DNA of 19,032 bases from an uncultured Bacilli bacterium (GTDB lineage: Bacteria > Bacillota_I > Bacilli_A > RF39 > UBA660), in contig CAKPBH010000025.1 of the NCBI GenBank assembly GCA_934140355.1, positions 1-19,032 on the forward strand. Reading direction: 5' to 3'. A program made the position numbers and the translations under genes. Below are positions 1-8,016 of the stretch, one piece after another. The notes beneath the pieces were generated by a model. The model did not search any database. It worked only from the letters and a program-made list of their open reading frames with translations, and was not told the origin of the DNA. Numbering within the stretch: the first letter of the stretch is position 1; the number at the start of each line of letters is the position of its first letter.

Positions 1-36
1 CTGAATTTTAGCTCTCTCACAAAGTTCATTTATCAT
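1..36 (-). CDS. Possible 5' end of the gene after rpoC (partial)
   Basis: On the minus strand an ATG at 36-34 opens a frame that stays open to the window edge and reads MINELCERAKIQ. A GGTGG about 12 bases upstream is a poor ribosome binding site. A second ATG eight bases further on opens a different frame that is also open to the edge. Twelve codons are too few to name a family, and the start could be either one or neither. The position directly behind the rpoC terminator fits the start of a new gene. Confidence 0.25.
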   Translation of the reverse strand, partial: MINELCERAKIQ

Positions 37-78
37 TAGTTTTTGGTTCCACCAACACTACTTGACAAAGAACCAAAG

Positions 79-100
79 AAAAAGAGTAACAAAGTTACTC
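79..100 (-). terminator. rpoC intrinsic terminator overlapping its stop codon
   Basis: Read on the minus strand, GAGTAAC and GTTACTC (100-94 and 90-84) form a perfect 7-bp stem with a 3-base loop, followed by CTTTTTC. The rpoC stop codon (97-95) lies inside the stem and loop, so the terminator begins within the last codons. A second inverted repeat just downstream, TTTGGTTC at 42-49 with GAACCAAA at 70-77, has a 20-base loop and no T-run; it may be a back-up structure. Confidence 0.8.
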
Positions 101-3100
101 CATAAATTCTTCTTCTAGAACTTCTGATGGTTCTTCATCATAAAATTCTTTTTCTAGGGTATAACCAATATCCATATATTCTTTAGCGCCTGTTCCTGCT
201 GGGATTAATTTACCAATGATAACATTTTCTTTTAATCCATGTAACTTGTCAACGCTTCCTTTTACTGCTGCTTCAGTTAAAATTCTAGTTGTTTCTTGGA
301 AGGATGCTGATGATAAGAAGGAATCAGTTTGTAATGCTGCTTTGGTAATTCCAAGTAAGATTGGTTGCCCAATGGCTGGTTTCTTTCCTTGAATGATAAC
401 GTCCCTGTTTCCATTAGTAAAGTCTGAGATTGATACTACAGTACTAGGTACAAAGTTTGTATCTCCGGCATCCATTACACGGATTAGGGAAATCATTCTT
501 TTTGCGATTAACTCAACGTGTTTATCATTAATATCAACACCTTGCGAACGATATACTTTTTGTACTTCTTTTAAGATATATTGTTGTACAGTATTAGGGT
601 CAGTTACGGCTAATAATTCTTTTGGAGAGACACTCCCTTCTGTTAATTGGTCTCCTGCATTTACTTTATCGCCTTTTTCAACTCTAATTTTTGCACCATA
701 CATTGTTAAGTGTTCTCTTACTTCTTTATCGTTCTTAACGTAAATCTTGAATCTTCCGTTAACATCTTCAATTTTTTGAACAGTTCCATCAATTTCAGAG
801 ATTGTTGCTTTTCCTTTTGGAATACGTGCTTCAAATAACTCTTCAACACGAGGAAGACCTTGTGTAATATCGGTTCCTGCAACTCCACCTGTGTGGAATG
901 TTCTCATGGTTAACTGTGTACCTGGTTCACCGATAGATTGTGCTCCCATGATACCAACAGCTTCTCCAATTTCAACTAAGTTACCTGTCGCTAAGTTTCT
1001 ACCATAACATTTTTGACATACACCGTGTGGTGTGCGGCAGGTTAAAATGGTACGAATTTCAACAGCTTTAATACCAGCTTTGATAATTTTATCTGCGATT
1101 GCTTCTGTGATGTAAGTATCTTTTTCACAGATAACTTCTTTTGTTTCTGGATTTACTACTTTTTTACTGGTAAATCTTCCTAGGATTCTATCATATAATG
1201 GTTCAATAATACCATCTTTATCATCCATGAAGGCTTCTACTAATGAACCTTGTGTTGTTCCACAATCTTCTTCTCTTACAATCATATCTTGAGCAACATC
1301 TACTAAACGTCTAGTCATATATCCAGAGTCTGCTGTTTTTAACGCTGTATCGGCACTACCTTTACGAGCACCATGTGTTGATAAGAAGAATTCTGATACG
1401 GATAATCCATCATTAAATGATGAAAGAATAGGAATTTCAACTGGGTCACCATTAGGTTTTGCCATGATACCACGCATACCTGCTAATTGAACGAAGTTAG
1501 AAATAGATCCACGTGCTTTAGAATTCATCATGATGAAGATTGGGTTATCTTCATATTCTTTTGCATTTGCGTACTCACTTAACTCTTTTTCAATATCTTT
1601 TTTCGCTTTATTCCATACTTCAATTACTAAATCTAATCTTTCTTTATCGGTAATTAAACCTCTTTGGAATTGTTTGTTAATTTTCTTAACTTCTTTATTG
1701 CTTTCTTCTACGATTTTTTCTTTGTTTTTACTTGTTACAATATCAGAATAAGCAATAGTAATTCCTGAATAAGTTGAGTATTTAAATCCTTGGTCTTTTA
1801 ATTTATCTAGGAAAATTGAAGTTTCAGTTGTACGATAACGTTTAAACATTTGCGCGATGATTTTCTCTAGAGCACCTTTATTGAAAGGTTTTGCTCTTTT
1901 CATATTTTTAATTTCTTCTTTGATATCTTTACCATAATCAATAAAATATCTTGCTGGTGTTACACCTTCGATATTTTCAGAAGTTGGTTCATTCAAATAT
2001 GGGAATGAATCTGGTAGGATTTCATTGAAGATTATTTTTCCTGGAGTTGTTACTAAATATTTATTTTTATAAGTATCTAAGAATACTTTATGTTTGAATG
2101 AATTGACTGGAATCGCAATTCTTGTATGAAGGTTAATTTCTCTTCTTTGATATGCCATTAGCGCTTCATTGGTATTTTTAAATATTCTTCCTTCTCCTGG
2201 TTGCTCATCTTTTTCCATTGTAATATAGTAGTTACCTAAAATCATATCCTGTGAAGGTGTTACGATTGGGGAACCATCTTTTGGACTTAAGATGTTATTG
2301 GCACCTAACATTAAGATTCTTGCTTCTGCTTTTGCTTCTTCTGATAGTGGCACGTGAACAGCCATCTGGTCACCATCAAAGTCGGCGTTAAATCCAGTTG
2401 TTACTAATGGGTGCAAACGAATTGCTTTACCCGAAATTAGTTTTGGTTCGAAGGCTTGAATACCAAGTCTATGTAGTGTTGGTGCACGGTTTAGCATTAC
2501 TGGATGTTCTTTGATTACTTCTTCTACAACATCCCAGACTTTTTCGTCTTTATTTTCAATCATTTTCTTAGCCGCTTTAATGTTGTTGGCTAATTCTTTA
2601 TTCACAAGTCCATTAATGACATGTGGTTTGAATAATTCTAGAGCCATATCTTTTGGAATACCACATTGATACATCTTTAAGTCTGGTCCTACAACAATTA
2701 CGGAACGTCCAGAATAGTCAACACGTTTTCCTAATAAATTTTGACGGAAACGTCCTTGTTTTCCTTTTAACATGCTAGATAATGATTTTAATGCTCTGTT
2801 TCCAGCTCCAGTTACACTTCTACCACGACGTCCATTATCAAATAAGGCATCTACTGCTTCTTGTAACATACGTTTTTCATTTTGAATAATGATAGAAGGA
2901 GCTCCTAATTCAATTAATTTCTTTAAACGATTATTACGATTAATAACACGACGATATAAATCATTTAAGTCAGAAGTAGCAAATCTTCCACCATCTAATT
3001 GAATCATTGGACGAAGTTCTGGTGGAATAACAGGAAGTGCCTCTAGAATCATCCATTCTGGTTTATTTCCTGATGTTGCAAAGGCATTTAAAACATCTAA

Positions 3101-3727
3101 TCTTTTTACAAGACGAATTCTTCTTTGTCCTGTTGCATTTTCTAATTCTTTTTGTAATTCTTCTAATTCTTTATTGATATCTACTTCACTTAACAGTTGT
3201 TTAATTGCAGCGGCACCCATTCCTACTTTGAAGGTATTTCCATACTTTTCATAGTAAACACGGTATTCTTTATCGGATAGAGTTTGTTTCTTTACTAGAG
3301 TTGTTGCTCCTGGGTCTAAAACAACATAAGATACGAAATAAATAACTTCCTCCAAATCTCTTGGAGACATATCAAGAGTAAGTCCAATGTAAGAAGGGAT
3401 ACCTTTTACATACCAAATGTGACTTACTGGAGTTGCTAATTCGATGTGTCCCATTCTTTCACGTCTTACTTTTGATTTTGTTACTTCTACACCACATCTA
3501 TCACAAACTATACCTTTATATCTTAATCTCTTGTATTTTCCACAATTACATTCATAGTCCCTTGTTGGTCCAAATATTTTTTCGCAGAATAGTCCATCTC
3601 TTTCTGGTTTTAATGTTCTATAATTGATCGTTTCTGGTTTTTTTACTTCTCCATAAGACCAATCACGGATGGTTTCAGGAGAGGCTATTCCAATTTTTAA
3701 AGCTTTAAAATTATTTGCTTCTACCAT
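95..3727 (-). CDS. rpoC: DNA-directed RNA polymerase subunit beta'
   Basis: Catalytic beta' subunit of RNA polymerase, 1210 aa, close to the usual Firmicutes length. Visible landmarks are the N-terminal zinc ribbon (Cys60, 62, 75, 78), the clamp and rudder region, and the Mg-binding NADFDGD loop at 447-453. Further on come the second zinc site (CGTT, then CRTPHGVCQKC) and the bridge-helix and trigger-loop stretch around GARKGSADTALKTADSGY. The start ATG overlaps the rpoB stop by one base (TAATG). Its GGAGGTGAG Shine-Dalgarno lies inside the last rpoB codons, which suggests translational coupling. The C-terminus is short and acidic (EEEFME). No frameshift or missing catalytic residue is seen. 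Confidence 0.99.
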   Translation of the reverse strand: MVEANNFKALKIGIASPETIRDWSYGEVKKPETINYRTLKPERDGLFCEKIFGPTRDYECNCGKYKRLRYKGIVCDRCGVEVTKSKVRRERMGHIELATPVSHIWYVKGIPSYIGLTLDMSPRDLEEVIYFVSYVVLDPGATTLVKKQTLSDKEYRVYYEKYGNTFKVGMGAAAIKQLLSEVDINKELEELQKELENATGQRRIRLVKRLDVLNAFATSGNKPEWMILEALPVIPPELRPMIQLDGGRFATSDLNDLYRRVINRNNRLKKLIELGAPSIIIQNEKRMLQEAVDALFDNGRRGRSVTGAGNRALKSLSSMLKGKQGRFRQNLLGKRVDYSGRSVIVVGPDLKMYQCGIPKDMALELFKPHVINGLVNKELANNIKAAKKMIENKDEKVWDVVEEVIKEHPVMLNRAPTLHRLGIQAFEPKLISGKAIRLHPLVTTGFNADFDGDQMAVHVPLSEEAKAEARILMLGANNILSPKDGSPIVTPSQDMILGNYYITMEKDEQPGEGRIFKNTNEALMAYQRREINLHTRIAIPVNSFKHKVFLDTYKNKYLVTTPGKIIFNEILPDSFPYLNEPTSENIEGVTPARYFIDYGKDIKEEIKNMKRAKPFNKGALEKIIAQMFKRYRTTETSIFLDKLKDQGFKYSTYSGITIAYSDIVTSKNKEKIVEESNKEVKKINKQFQRGLITDKERLDLVIEVWNKAKKDIEKELSEYANAKEYEDNPIFIMMNSKARGSISNFVQLAGMRGIMAKPNGDPVEIPILSSFNDGLSVSEFFLSTHGARKGSADTALKTADSGYMTRRLVDVAQDMIVREEDCGTTQGSLVEAFMDDKDGIIEPLYDRILGRFTSKKVVNPETKEVICEKDTYITEAIADKIIKAGIKAVEIRTILTCRTPHGVCQKCYGRNLATGNLVEIGEAVGIMGAQSIGEPGTQLTMRTFHTGGVAGTDITQGLPRVEELFEARIPKGKATISEIDGTVQKIEDVNGRFKIYVKNDKEVREHLTMYGAKIRVEKGDKVNAGDQLTEGSVSPKELLAVTDPNTVQQYILKEVQKVYRSQGVDINDKHVELIAKRMISLIRVMDAGDTNFVPSTVVSISDFTNGNRDVIIQGKKPAIGQPILLGITKAALQTDSFLSSASFQETTRILTEAAVKGSVDKLHGLKENVIIGKLIPAGTGAKEYMDIGYTLEKEFYDEEPSEVLEEEFME

Positions 3728-6700
3728 TAGAACTCACCTCCTATTTTTTCATCTAAATTATCTTCGTCAAAGTCTGTTTCAACTTCTTCTAATTCTTCGT
3801 AATCTTCATCCTCATTATTCTCTTCTTCTTCAAAACTTTCCTCTTCGTCTTCCACGTCTTCAAACGCATCTTCTAAGGAATCTTCTGACTCAAATTCATT
3901 TTCTGGTGAAGGAATATTCTTATTATCTCTTACTTCTTCAATAGAAGGTGTGTCATCTTCTTCCTCATCTTCAGTCATTTCTAATTCTTTGAATCCTACA
4001 ACTTCATCGTTGTTGTCAATAACAGAAATATTTAATCCTAATGCTTGGAATTCTTTTATTAATACTCTAAATGCCTCTGGAATTCCTGGATTTGGTAGTG
4101 GTGTTCCTTTTACGATAGATTCATATACTTTAACACGACCAACTACATCGTCTGATTTATAAGTTAAAATTTCTTGTAAGACATGGGATGCTCCGTATGC
4201 TTCTAGAGCCCAGATTTCCATTTCTCCAAAACGTTGTCCACCAAATTGAGCTTTACCACCTAGTGGTTGTTGTGTTACTAATGAGTAAGGTCCTGTTGAT
4301 CTTGCATGTAATTTATCATCAACCATGTGATGTAATTTTACGAAATACATGACACCTACACTGATTCTGTGATCGAATGGTTCTCCAGTTCTACCATCAT
4401 ATAAAACAGTCTTTCCATCTTCATCCATACCTGCTTCTTTCATCATAGCTTTTACATCTTCCGTACTAGCACCATCTAATACTGGTGTTGCGACATGGAC
4501 ACCTAATTTTTTACAAGCCATTCCCATATGTAGTTCAAGGATTTGTCCGATATTCATACGAGATGGAACACCTTGTGGATTTAACATGATATCAATTGGA
4601 GTACCATCTGGTAAGTAAGGCATATCTTCTGATGGCAAGATTAAGGAAATAACACCTTTGTTACCATGTCGTCCAGACATTTTATCTCCAACTTGGATTT
4701 TACGTTTTTGAATAATATATACTCTAACTACTTTACTTACACCACTTGGTAAGTCTTCGTTATCTTCTTTTGTATAAACTTTAACATCGTGAACAATTCC
4801 TTCGCCTCCGTGTGGAACTGTAAGGGATGAATTTCTTACTTCTCTAGTCTTTTCGCCAAAGATAGCATGTAATAGTTTTTCTTCACTTGTTAAATCAGCC
4901 ATTCCTTTAGGGGTTACTTTACCAACTAGAATGTCTCCTTCTTTTACTTCTGTACCAATTTTGATGATACCATTTTCATCAAGATTTTTTCTAGCATCTT
5001 CACTTACATTTGGAATATCTCTAGTGATTTCTTCTGGTCCTAATTTTGTATCACGACATTGAGTTTCGTAGTCTTCGATGTGTAATGATGTATAAACATC
5101 TTCTTTGACTAATCTTTCATTCATGATAACGGCATCTTCAAAGTTATAACCATTGAATGTCATGAAGGCAATTGTCATATTTTTACCTAAGGCAAGTTCA
5201 CCTTTATCTGTACTTGGTCCATCTGCGATGATTTGACCGCGTCTGATTTTATCGCCTTTTCTTACGATTGGACGATGGTTGGCTGTTTCACCTTGGTTAG
5301 AGCGTTCAAAAGTAGATAATTCATAAGTGTCTGTTCCTTTAGCATTTTTTACAATAATTTTCTTAGCGTCAACATAATCTACAATACCGTCAGCTTTAGA
5401 AACAACTACAGCACCACTATCACGAGCGGCCACATATTCTACACCAGTTCCAACGTATGGAGCTTCTGTTGTTAATAATGGTAATGCCTGACGTTGCATA
5501 TTCGCTCCCATAAGAGCACGTGTTGCATCATCGTGTTCTAGGAATGGAATTAAACTTGTTGTAACAGATACAACTTGTTGTGGTGATACATCAATATAGT
5601 CTACTTGTTCTGCTGGAATAATTACATTCTCGCCATTAAATCTACCAGCAACAGTTGCATCAGTAATTTCCATATCATCATTTACATTTACAGTTGCTTG
5701 AGAAATATAAAAATCTTGTTCCTCATTTGCTGTTAAGTATTCTACTTTATCTGTTAATTTTTTATTTTCTACTTTACGATATGGTGTTTGAATAAATCCA
5801 TATTCATCGATTTTTGCATAACTTGCTAAGGAAGTAATCAAACCAATGTTTTGTCCTTCTGGAGACTCGATTGGACAGATTCTACCATAGTGAGATGGAT
5901 TAACATCACGAACTTCCATACCAGCACGATCTCTTGATAATCCACCTGGTCCTAATGCTGACAATCTTCTTTTATGGGTTAATTCGGCAATTGGATTAAC
6001 TTGATCCATAAATTGTGATAATTGGCTAGAGCCAAAGAATTCTTTAATTACCGCAGTAACTGGTCTGATATTAATTAATGTCTTAGGGGTTACTGTCTCA
6101 ATATCTTGAGTAGTCATTCTTTCTCTTACTACTCTTTCCATTCTAGATAATCCAATCTTTAATTGGTTTTGTAGTAATTCTCCTACTTGTCTTACACGTC
6201 TGTTTCCTAAATGGTCAATTTCATCATCATGTCCTACTCCGTCCAATAAGTTTAGGTAGTAAGAAATTGATGCATATACATCAGAAATCGTTAAAGTTCT
6301 TGTATCTAGTGTTTGATCATTTCCCATTAATTTTACTTTTTTATCTGGGAATTTTTCAGGATGAACGTATAATACTTGAACAATGTTGTGATTATCTAAT
6401 TCTTCATTTACTTTTACTTCTTCTCTACCATAGCCATTTGCTAAAATTTCTTGTAGTTTAGGATAAACTTCTTTCGTGATTTTTGTTCCTTCAGTAAATA
6501 TTGTTTCTCCATCTACAATAATATCTTGAGCTAAAGTATTATTAAGTAATCTATCTGTAATATTTAATCTTTTGTTAAATTTATAGCGACCAACTTTGGC
6601 TAAGTCGTAGCGGAAATTGTCAAAAAATCTTGTAATTAATTGGTTTTTTGATGAATCTAGCGTTGTTGGCTCTCCTGGTCTTAATTTTTCATAAATTTCA

Positions 6701-7401
6701 ATTAAGGCTTCATCTGTATTTTTTGTTGTATCTTTTTCAATTGTATTTTTTAAATAAGCATTATTGTCAAATACAGATAAAATTTCTTCATCGCTAGAAA
6801 GTCCAAATGCTCTTAAAAGGGTCGTGATTGGTACTTTTCTAGTTCTATCAATTCTAACATAGATGACGTCTTTAGCATCCGTTTCGTACTCCAACCATGT
6901 TCCTCTTGTTGGAATAACTTTTGCTGCATATACAGGTTTCCCGTTTTTGTCTAATTCTTTAGAGTAATATACACTAGGTGATCTTACTAATTGAGAGACA
7001 ATTACTCTTTCTGCACCGTTAATGATAAACGTTCCGCTATCGGTCATCAATGGCATATCACCTAAGAATATTTCTTGCTCTTTTACTTCACCAGTTTCGT
7101 TGTTAAATAATCTTGTTTGTACTTTTAAAGGAGATGCATAAGTAATTTGTCTGTCTTTGCATTCTTTTAAAGAGTATCTTGGTGTATCAAATTCATATTC
7201 ACCAAACTCTAATGACAAACTTCCAGAAAAACTTTCGATTGGAAATAAATCTTCGAATACTTCTTTAATTCCTTCTTTTACGAACCATTGGTATGATTCC
7301 TTTTGAATTTGTAGTAAATTATCAAGTTCTAATGAATTTTTGATCATAGAGAAATTTCTTCTTTGTCTATAATCGCCGCTTTGCTTTAATTTATAAGCCA
7401 T
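3727..7401 (-). CDS. rpoB: DNA-directed RNA polymerase subunit beta
   Basis: Beta subunit of RNA polymerase, 1224 aa. The rifampicin pocket is at about 456-485 (SQLSQFMDQ, then ELTHKRRLSALG). The residues equivalent to E. coli Gln513, Asp516, His526, Arg529 and Ser531 are all wild type, so no resistance substitution is visible and the Asn526 typical of Mollicutes is absent. The conserved core runs to about residue 1140 (SDDVVGRVKVYESIVKG and following). After it comes an extremely acidic tail of ~85 residues, more than half Asp/Glu. The last five codons (IGGEF) carry the rpoC ribosome binding site. The start ATG has AGGGGTGA at 7416-7409. The gene is the first of rpoB-rpoC and has its own promoter. 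Confidence 0.99.
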   Translation of the reverse strand: MAYKLKQSGDYRQRRNFSMIKNSLELDNLLQIQKESYQWFVKEGIKEVFEDLFPIESFSGSLSLEFGEYEFDTPRYSLKECKDRQITYASPLKVQTRLFNNETGEVKEQEIFLGDMPLMTDSGTFIINGAERVIVSQLVRSPSVYYSKELDKNGKPVYAAKVIPTRGTWLEYETDAKDVIYVRIDRTRKVPITTLLRAFGLSSDEEILSVFDNNAYLKNTIEKDTTKNTDEALIEIYEKLRPGEPTTLDSSKNQLITRFFDNFRYDLAKVGRYKFNKRLNITDRLLNNTLAQDIIVDGETIFTEGTKITKEVYPKLQEILANGYGREEVKVNEELDNHNIVQVLYVHPEKFPDKKVKLMGNDQTLDTRTLTISDVYASISYYLNLLDGVGHDDEIDHLGNRRVRQVGELLQNQLKIGLSRMERVVRERMTTQDIETVTPKTLINIRPVTAVIKEFFGSSQLSQFMDQVNPIAELTHKRRLSALGPGGLSRDRAGMEVRDVNPSHYGRICPIESPEGQNIGLITSLASYAKIDEYGFIQTPYRKVENKKLTDKVEYLTANEEQDFYISQATVNVNDDMEITDATVAGRFNGENVIIPAEQVDYIDVSPQQVVSVTTSLIPFLEHDDATRALMGANMQRQALPLLTTEAPYVGTGVEYVAARDSGAVVVSKADGIVDYVDAKKIIVKNAKGTDTYELSTFERSNQGETANHRPIVRKGDKIRRGQIIADGPSTDKGELALGKNMTIAFMTFNGYNFEDAVIMNERLVKEDVYTSLHIEDYETQCRDTKLGPEEITRDIPNVSEDARKNLDENGIIKIGTEVKEGDILVGKVTPKGMADLTSEEKLLHAIFGEKTREVRNSSLTVPHGGEGIVHDVKVYTKEDNEDLPSGVSKVVRVYIIQKRKIQVGDKMSGRHGNKGVISLILPSEDMPYLPDGTPIDIMLNPQGVPSRMNIGQILELHMGMACKKLGVHVATPVLDGASTEDVKAMMKEAGMDEDGKTVLYDGRTGEPFDHRISVGVMYFVKLHHMVDDKLHARSTGPYSLVTQQPLGGKAQFGGQRFGEMEIWALEAYGASHVLQEILTYKSDDVVGRVKVYESIVKGTPLPNPGIPEAFRVLIKEFQALGLNISVIDNNDEVVGFKELEMTEDEEEDDTPSIEEVRDNKNIPSPENEFESEDSLEDAFEDVEDEEESFEEEENNEDEDYEELEEVETDFDEDNLDEKIGGEF

Positions 7402-7471
7402 TATTTTTTCACCCCTATGCCTTTATTTTCTCGCTCTTCCACGTCAAAAAAAGATGCGTTTCCAATATATA

Positions 7472-7500
7472 ATGTTAGCATCTCTCTTTCGAAAAGTCAA
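7472..7500 (-). promoter_or_regulatory. rpoB-rpoC promoter
   Basis: Minus strand: -35 TTGACT at 7500-7495, a 17-bp spacer, and -10 TAACAT at 7477-7472 preceded by TGC (extended -10). The predicted start near 7465 gives a leader of about 64 nt. An AGATGC/GCATCT pair followed by seven T's (7483-7446) overlaps the -10. Only transcripts coming from upstream would contain both arms. Confidence 0.65.
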
Positions 7501-7502
7501 TG

Positions 7503-7529
7503 GAAAAGTTTAATTAAATTAAACTTTTC
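7503..7529. promoter_or_regulatory. 27-bp perfect AT-rich palindrome abutting the rpoB -35
   Basis: GAAAAGTTTAATT (7503-7515), one central A, then its exact reverse complement (7517-7529). It ends two bases upstream of the rpoB -35 box. It could be an operator, an UP-type element, or a terminator-like hairpin for readthrough from the upstream operon. The sequence alone does not decide between these. Confidence 0.6.
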
Positions 7530-7725
7530 GTTACAGTTCGGTTAAGGAAATAAAATGAATGTTGCAAATAAATTCTTATAAAAGATAAACTTGATGTTTT
7601 GAAAATATATCAATTAATTAAAAATATTGACTACATTTCAACTATTTTTGGCGCTTTTGAACTATTTTTTACGGAAATAACATTTTATTCCTTATTTTAT
7701 CAGAATGAACTATAACAATTTTTCC
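7521..7725 (-). repeat. ~205-bp diverged repeat, copy 1 (upstream of rpoB)
   Basis: Read on the minus strand this stretch aligns with 14108-14313 of the plus strand. The best part, 7673-7725, differs at about 7 of 53 positions and includes an exact 18-mer, GATAAAATAAGGAATAAA (7701-7684). The match continues with gaps through an A-tract-rich middle to GAACTGTAA against GAACTATAA. It fills the gap between the small DUF1292-like gene and the rpoB promoter. No open frame or RNA gene is seen in it. The hairpin AACAATT/AATTGTT (7735-7714) at its edge lacks a T-run. Confidence 0.7.
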
Positions 7726-7743
7726 ACCAATTGTTGAAAACTT

Positions 7744-8016
7744 TTAATCCAAATCTTCCTCTATCCCTTCTCTTAATAACTTTAAAAATTCCTTAGCTAG
7801 TTTTTGACTCAATTCATCTTCAACATCTTCAATAATTGTGTCATTATTTTCTTTGATTAATTCAACTATTTTTATATTCTCCATATCTGGATTTTCATCT
7901 TCATCAACAGGGGCTAATAAACAATATTTTTTTTCACCTTTATCTATTATTTTTAATACTGTGTATTCCGTGTTATCTTCTAGTGTAATTATATCATATA
8001 ACTCTATTTCTCTCAT
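7744..8016 (-). CDS. Small acidic protein, DUF1292 (YrzB)-like
   Basis: A 90-aa soluble, strongly acidic protein. Residues 8-60 show the pattern I associate with DUF1292 proteins of Firmicutes: a polar start with a Glu/Asp-rich turn (TLEDNTEYTVLKII), then KKYCLLAPVDEDE, then an IKIVEL strand and an acidic helix. The molecular role of that family is not established. The ATG overlaps the stop of the upstream coiled-coil gene by four bases (ATGA), with AAAGGAAAG as ribosome binding site, so the two are co-transcribed and probably translationally coupled. No T-tailed terminator follows. The family call rests on pattern resemblance only; that it is a real gene is much surer. Confidence 0.75.
   Translation of the reverse strand: MREIELYDIITLEDNTEYTVLKIIDKGEKKYCLLAPVDEDENPDMENIKIVELIKENNDTIIEDVEDELSQKLAKEFLKLLREGIEEDLD

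Noticed and set aside
3727..3741. RpoB ends in GGEF, like the diguanylate cyclase signature
   Set aside because: These codons are simply the rpoC Shine-Dalgarno (GGAGGTGAG) read in frame; no cyclase domain surrounds them.
393..4162. Several plus-strand open frames of 60-120 codons inside rpoB and rpoC
   Set aside because: They are antisense to highly conserved genes, have biased Ser/Leu/Phe-rich compositions expected from antisense reading, and lack ribosome binding sites.
4989..7401. Rifampicin resistance or Mollicutes-type RpoB
   Set aside because: The key pocket residues (Gln, Asp, His, Arg, Ser in SQLSQFMDQ and ELTHKRRLSALG) are all of the sensitive type.
7714..7735. AACAATT/AATTGTT hairpin after the DUF1292-like gene, as a terminator
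   Set aside because: No T-run follows on either strand and the stem has little GC, so it is not a convincing intrinsic terminator.
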